NCBI RefSeq assembly: GCF_004795035.1
Contig: NZ_SSBK01000005.1
Span: 62,001 to 126,000 of the forward strand
Reading direction: 5' to 3'
DNA from: Streptomyces sp. A0958
GTDB taxonomy: Bacteria; Actinomycetota; Actinomycetes; Streptomycetales; Streptomycetaceae
DNA length: 64,000 bases
The notes under the pieces are model-generated. The model was not told the DNA's origin, did not search any database, and saw nothing but the letters and a program-made list of their open reading frames with translations. Position numbers and translations under genes: made by a program. Of the stretch, positions 61,111-64,000 are shown piece after piece (within the stretch, counting starts at the first letter, position 1; each line of letters begins with the position of its first letter).

Positions 61111-61131
61111 TGAAACTATTGAAGTGTTTCA
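61111..61131. promoter_or_regulatory. Candidate TetR operator upstream of the aldehyde dehydrogenase
   Basis: Inverted arms TGAAAC and GTTTCA flank a nine-base spacer whose TT-G-AA centre is also symmetric. It lies 43 bases before the start codon in an AT-rich patch. Confidence 0.6.
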
Positions 61132-61272
61132 TCGGGGTCAATACCGCTGACACCGCCCGTAGTCGCCGCACCTCCAGGCGGCCCCGACCCGGTCAAGCCC
61201 GGGCAGGGCGCGCTCTTCGTTCGGCACCGCACCGGCCCTGGACCGGCGGTCCGGGCACCCCGCGGCGAGCGG

Positions 61273-62673
61273 TCAGCGGCGCAGCCGCAGCCGCAGCGGG
61301 GCGTAGACCGCGAGGGCCACGAGGAACGCCACCCCGTACGCGAGGTCCGCCCCGTGCAACGCCTCGGCCACCGGGCCCACGTACAGGCCGGTGCTCATGA
61401 ACGGCACCGCCGCGGCGAAGGCCACGGCGAACGCGGCGAGCGACGGCCACCACGGGCGCGGGCGGGCGTGCTCGGCCACCAGGTCCACGGGGGCGCCGCG
61501 GCGGGCCCTGGCCCGGACCAGCCAGTCGACGGCCACGATCGCCACGAAGCCGGGAATCCAGTAGCCGACGAGGAGCAGCACGTTCTGGAAGCGGGCCGTC
61601 GTGTCGGCCGCGTGCATCCACAGCACCAGCGGGAAGCCGAGGGCGGCGGCGAGGGCCGCGGCGACCGGGCGCGGCAGGCGCACCCCCATGGTCTGCAGGG
61701 CCAGCGAGCCGCTGTAGTCGTTCATCGCGTTGCTGCACAGCGCGGCCAGCGCCACCGCGAGCAGCCCGAACGCTCCGAGGGCACCCCCGCCCAGCAGGGT
61801 GTCGACGCCGCGCGCGGTCTGGTCGGTGAAGACCGAGGCACCCCACAGCCCGAGCGTCTGGACCGTCACGAAGGAGGCACTGATCCCGCCCAGGGTGCAC
61901 CAGCACATGCGCGGCCGGGACGTCTCGCGCGGCAGGTAGCGGCTGAAGTCGCTGGCGTACGGGGCCCAGGACAGCGCCAGGCTCAGGGCGATCGTGCAGG
62001 TAAGGACGAACGCGCCGGCCCGGTCGGCGCCGTGGACCGAGCCGGTGGTGACGGGGTGGACGCCGCTGAGGAGCTTCGTGGAGAGCACGGCGAACGCGGC
62101 GGCGAGCACGAAGGTCATCACGGTCTGAAGGCGGTGGATCACCTCGTAGCCCAGCACGCCGAGCGCGCCCTGGGCGGCCATCATGACCAGCACCCCCAGC
62201 CAGAACGGCCAGCCGCACAACTGGGCCAGCGCGTCGCCGCCGAACAGGCCGATCAGCGCGTCCCAGGCGATGGACGACAGCCACTGCAACGCGCCCGGCA
62301 GGACCACACCCGGGCCGAACGCCAGCCGTGCGAGCGGCAGTTGCCCGGACCCGGTCCGACTGCCCCAGGTGCCCAGATACGCGGTGGGCGCGGCCCCGAC
62401 GAGGGTGCCGAGCACGACCGCGGTGAGCGCCGTCGCGAAGTCCAGGCCCAGCGCGATGCCCACGGTGCCGGTGAAGACGCCCGTCATGGTCAGGTTGGGC
62501 GCGAACCAGACGGTGAACAGGCGGCCGGGGCCACCGTAGCGGCGGTCCTCGGGGACCGGGGCTATCCCGTGCGCCTCGATGCGCAGATCGCCGGGGGCGG
62601 TGGGCATGCGCCCGCCGAATGCGGGCCTCGGCTCCACGGCGGCGCGCTCGTCCTGGGCATGCGGCAATGACAT
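61273..62673 (-). CDS. cytX: NCS1-family permease, probable thiamine-precursor (hydroxymethylpyrimidine) importer CytX
   Basis: 466 residues with about twelve membrane segments. NCS1 hallmarks are VWFAPNLTMTGVFTGTVGIA (helix 1), the SWAPYASDFSRYLPRETSRP loop and AALCSNAMNDYSGSLALQTM. Members carry cytosine, purines, allantoin, hydantoins or pyrimidine precursors of thiamine. A TPP riboswitch directly before the ATG points to hydroxymethylpyrimidine, as in the CytX subgroup; this is an inference from context. The ribosome binding site GGAGGGA is part of the riboswitch. Confidence 0.85.
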   Translation of the reverse strand: MSLPHAQDERAAVEPRPAFGGRMPTAPGDLRIEAHGIAPVPEDRRYGGPGRLFTVWFAPNLTMTGVFTGTVGIALGLDFATALTAVVLGTLVGAAPTAYLGTWGSRTGSGQLPLARLAFGPGVVLPGALQWLSSIAWDALIGLFGGDALAQLCGWPFWLGVLVMMAAQGALGVLGYEVIHRLQTVMTFVLAAAFAVLSTKLLSGVHPVTTGSVHGADRAGAFVLTCTIALSLALSWAPYASDFSRYLPRETSRPRMCWCTLGGISASFVTVQTLGLWGASVFTDQTARGVDTLLGGGALGAFGLLAVALAALCSNAMNDYSGSLALQTMGVRLPRPVAAALAAALGFPLVLWMHAADTTARFQNVLLLVGYWIPGFVAIVAVDWLVRARARRGAPVDLVAEHARPRPWWPSLAAFAVAFAAAVPFMSTGLYVGPVAEALHGADLAYGVAFLVALAVYAPLRLRLRR

Positions 62674-62676
62674 GAA

Positions 62677-62752
62677 GACATCCCTCCGCCAGTGCTAACT
62701 GGTTCAGGTTCGACGGGTGTGATCTCAGCCCCTGCGCGGGGCACCCCGTGTC
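62677..62752 (-). promoter_or_regulatory. TPP riboswitch (THI element) controlling the NCS1 permease
   Basis: On the minus strand GGGGTGCCCC, GGGGCTGAGATCACACCC, GTCGAACCTGAACCAGTT and AGCACTGGCGGAGGGA follow the THI-box order, including the CTGAGA and GAACCTGA signatures that bind the pyrimidine and pyrophosphate. GACA and TGTC close P1. The final GGAGGGA is also the Shine-Dalgarno of the permease, eight bases before its ATG, so TPP binding would hide it and block translation. Confidence 0.95.
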
Positions 62753-62814
62753 CGGTGTGGCGGCCAGGATAGCCGGACGGATGTCCGGGTCGAGGCGGGG
62801 GGCCGGGCGGGCGC

Positions 62815-63783
62815 TCAGAGCGAGAGCGCGCAGCGGAACCCGCCGTGACCTGTGGTGCTGTCGGGAGTGTTGGAGGTGCGGGCGGCGACCCGGTAGCGGT
62901 TGCAGTACGAGCGGTGGCACAGGTGCGAACCGCCGCGCAGCACCCGGCCGGCGCCGTCCGGCGGTCCGACGGGGTCGATGCGGGTCTCCGGGCGGTCCGG
63001 GACGTGCCAGTCGGCGCTGAACCGGTCGGCGCACCACTCCCACACGTTGCCCGAGACGTTGTACAGCCCGTAGCCGTTGGGGGCGTAGGCCTTGACGGGG
63101 GCGGTGCCGGCGTAGCCGTTCTCCCGGGTGTTGCGGACCGGGAAGTCGCCCTGCCAGATGTTGCAGCGGTGCCGGCCGTTCGGGGTCAGCTCGTCGCCCC
63201 ACGGGAAGCGGGCGCGGGCGAGTCCGCCGCGGGCCGCCTTCTCCCATTCGGCCTCGGTGGGCAGCCGCTTGCCGGCCCAGCGGGCGTAGGCCGAGGCGTC
63301 GTGCCACGACACATGGACCACCGGATGGTCCCGGCGGTCCCCGATCGAGGTGCCGGGCCCCTCGGGCGCCCGCCAGCCGGCTCCCTCCACCGCTCTCCAC
63401 CAGGGCGCCCCGGGCACGGTCCCTGGGAGCACGGCGTGCCGCGCCTCGTGGGGGACGAACGGGCCGAAGACGTAGGACCAGCCGATGAGTTCGGCCTCGG
63501 TGCGGTAGCCGGTGGCCTTGACGAAGCTCGCGAACCCGGCGTTGGTCACACAGGTGGCGTCGATCCGGAACGGGGCGAGGACCACCTCCCGGACCGGCCC
63601 CTCCCCGTCGGCGGGGAACGCGTCCTCGTCGGCGCCGCCCATCAGGAACGGCCCCCCGGGCACGGCGACCGTGCCCCGCAGGAGATCGGCGGTACTGCGG
63701 ACGGGCACGGTGAAGTCGGCCGGGGGAGCGGTGGTGACGGCGGTGGCGGCGCTCTCGCGGCCCGGCCCGCAGCAGGCGCTCAT
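62815..63783 (-). CDS. Formylglycine-generating enzyme (sulfatase-modifying factor)
   Basis: 322 residues. The SUMF1/FGE domain spans most of the protein: GGPFLMGGADEDAFPADGEG, ATCVTNAGFASFVKATGYRT, HPVVHVSWHDASAYARWAGK, RLPTEAEWEKAARGGLARAR, YNVSGNVWEWCADRF and the copper-binding Cys pair in RGGSHLCHRSYCNRYRVAAR. It converts a Cys in a CxPxR motif of a sulfatase to formylglycine in the cytoplasm. The ATG overlaps the stop of the upstream ROK gene (ATGA). No sulfatase is in the window; the partner is probably just outside it. Confidence 0.93.
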   Translation of the reverse strand: MSACCGPGRESAATAVTTAPPADFTVPVRSTADLLRGTVAVPGGPFLMGGADEDAFPADGEGPVREVVLAPFRIDATCVTNAGFASFVKATGYRTEAELIGWSYVFGPFVPHEARHAVLPGTVPGAPWWRAVEGAGWRAPEGPGTSIGDRRDHPVVHVSWHDASAYARWAGKRLPTEAEWEKAARGGLARARFPWGDELTPNGRHRCNIWQGDFPVRNTRENGYAGTAPVKAYAPNGYGLYNVSGNVWEWCADRFSADWHVPDRPETRIDPVGPPDGAGRVLRGGSHLCHRSYCNRYRVAARTSNTPDSTTGHGGFRCALSL

Positions 63784-64000
63784 CGGGAGGTCCCCTCGTC
63801 GTGCGCGGCGTCCCGGCCGTGGCCGCCCGCCGGGGCGGAGGCGGGGCGGTCGAGGAGTTCCGCCAGGTCCTGGCCCGTGGTGCGCAGCAGCAGCGCCACG
63901 CCGCCGAGAGCGGCCGCCTCGCCGCCGAGGGTGGAGCCGCGCACCTCGATGGAGCGGGGGGCGGAGGGCAGGGAGAGCGCCGCGATCTGCTCCCGGATCG
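63780..64000 (-). CDS. ROK-family protein, C-terminal part only
   Basis: The last 72 residues of a gene entering from the right edge: QIAALSLPSAPRSIEVRGST, then LGGEAAALGGVALLLRTTG, ending in a Pro/Ala/Gly-rich tail at the stop in 63780-63782. The segment from the strand EVRGS to the LGGEAAALGG helix is the conserved end of ROK repressors and sugar kinases. The stop overlaps the formylglycine enzyme start, so the two are coupled. A repressor is more likely than a kinase, but the N-terminus is outside the window. Confidence 0.7.
   Translation of the reverse strand, partial: IREQIAALSLPSAPRSIEVRGSTLGGEAAALGGVALLLRTTGQDLAELLDRPASAPAGGHGRDAAHDEGTSR

Overview
The window is a 64 kb stretch of very GC-rich actinobacterial chromosome, almost certainly Streptomyces or a close relative. 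The evidence is strong third-position GC bias, frequent GTG starts, purine-rich ribosome binding sites, leaderless genes with a TAGGCT-like -10 box, two rare TTA (bldA-type) codons near the starts of secreted-enzyme genes, CebR-type operators TGGGAGCGCTCCCA, and many sugar, lipid and secreted-hydrolase genes. No phage, transposase, integrase, CRISPR array or antibiotic gene cluster was seen.

Layout. (1) 1-3035: a partial TetR gene and a divergent NAD-dependent epimerase/dehydratase share a palindromic operator; a split transketolase and a tRNA-Pro(GGG) follow. (2) 3.1-6.4 kb: a gene graveyard holding a decayed myo-inositol locus. It has fragments of a Gfo/Idh/MocA dehydrogenase and a metallo-beta-lactamase, an intact TIM-barrel isomerase, a frameshifted iolC, and an aldolase-like gene fused by deletion to the tail of methylmalonate-semialdehyde dehydrogenase. 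(3) 6.5-14.8 kb: a LacI-controlled sugar locus with an ABC importer lacking its ATPase, a GH2 glycosidase and a secreted BNR/ricin-lectin enzyme. The importer operon and the secreted enzyme share the operator TACATCGATGTA. (4) 14.8-24.4 kb: GntR regulator and MocA dehydrogenase, a long GapB-type GAPDH, an EF-G paralogue preceded by a possible leader peptide, a DUF2510 membrane protein, a methyltransferase and an LD-carboxypeptidase. (5) 24.6-28.5 kb: the lactate-utilisation regulator and lutABC with two matching operators. (6) 28.6-37.8 kb: a DUF2264/hydroxyacid-dehydrogenase pair, a TauE exporter, a pair of divergent genes that have both lost their 5' ends, small conserved proteins, a large ATPase resembling LAL regulators but lacking the LuxR DNA-binding domain, and a second identical tRNA-Pro.

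(7) 37.8-42.3 kb: cellulose degradation, with a secreted GH5-CBM2 cellulase, a CebR-like LacI regulator and an AA10 lytic polysaccharide monooxygenase with CBM2, marked by three CebR boxes. (8) 42.3-48.3 kb: a molybdenum hydroxylase (fused 2Fe-2S/Mo subunit plus FAD subunit), a small sulfite-oxidase-fold protein and a divergent PucR regulator. (9) 48.4-61.1 kb: a frameshifted metallo-hydrolase, a Tat-exported latex-clearing-protein-like oxygenase, a tandem TetR regulator, then alcohol dehydrogenase, DUF4334 protein, TetR, F420-type oxidoreductase, acyl-CoA synthetase, acyl-CoA dehydrogenase, TetR and aldehyde dehydrogenase. Together these could make a route for oxidised isoprenoid or branched lipid fragments. 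(10) 61.2-64.0 kb: a TPP-riboswitch-controlled NCS1 transporter (probably a thiamine-pyrimidine importer), a formylglycine-generating enzyme and the 3' end of a ROK-family gene.

The recurring themes are carbon scavenging under local LacI/GntR/TetR control and visible genome decay: at least five genes are truncated or frameshifted, and most of these lie between the two tRNA-Pro copies. All functional calls come from reading motifs and context. No database search was run.
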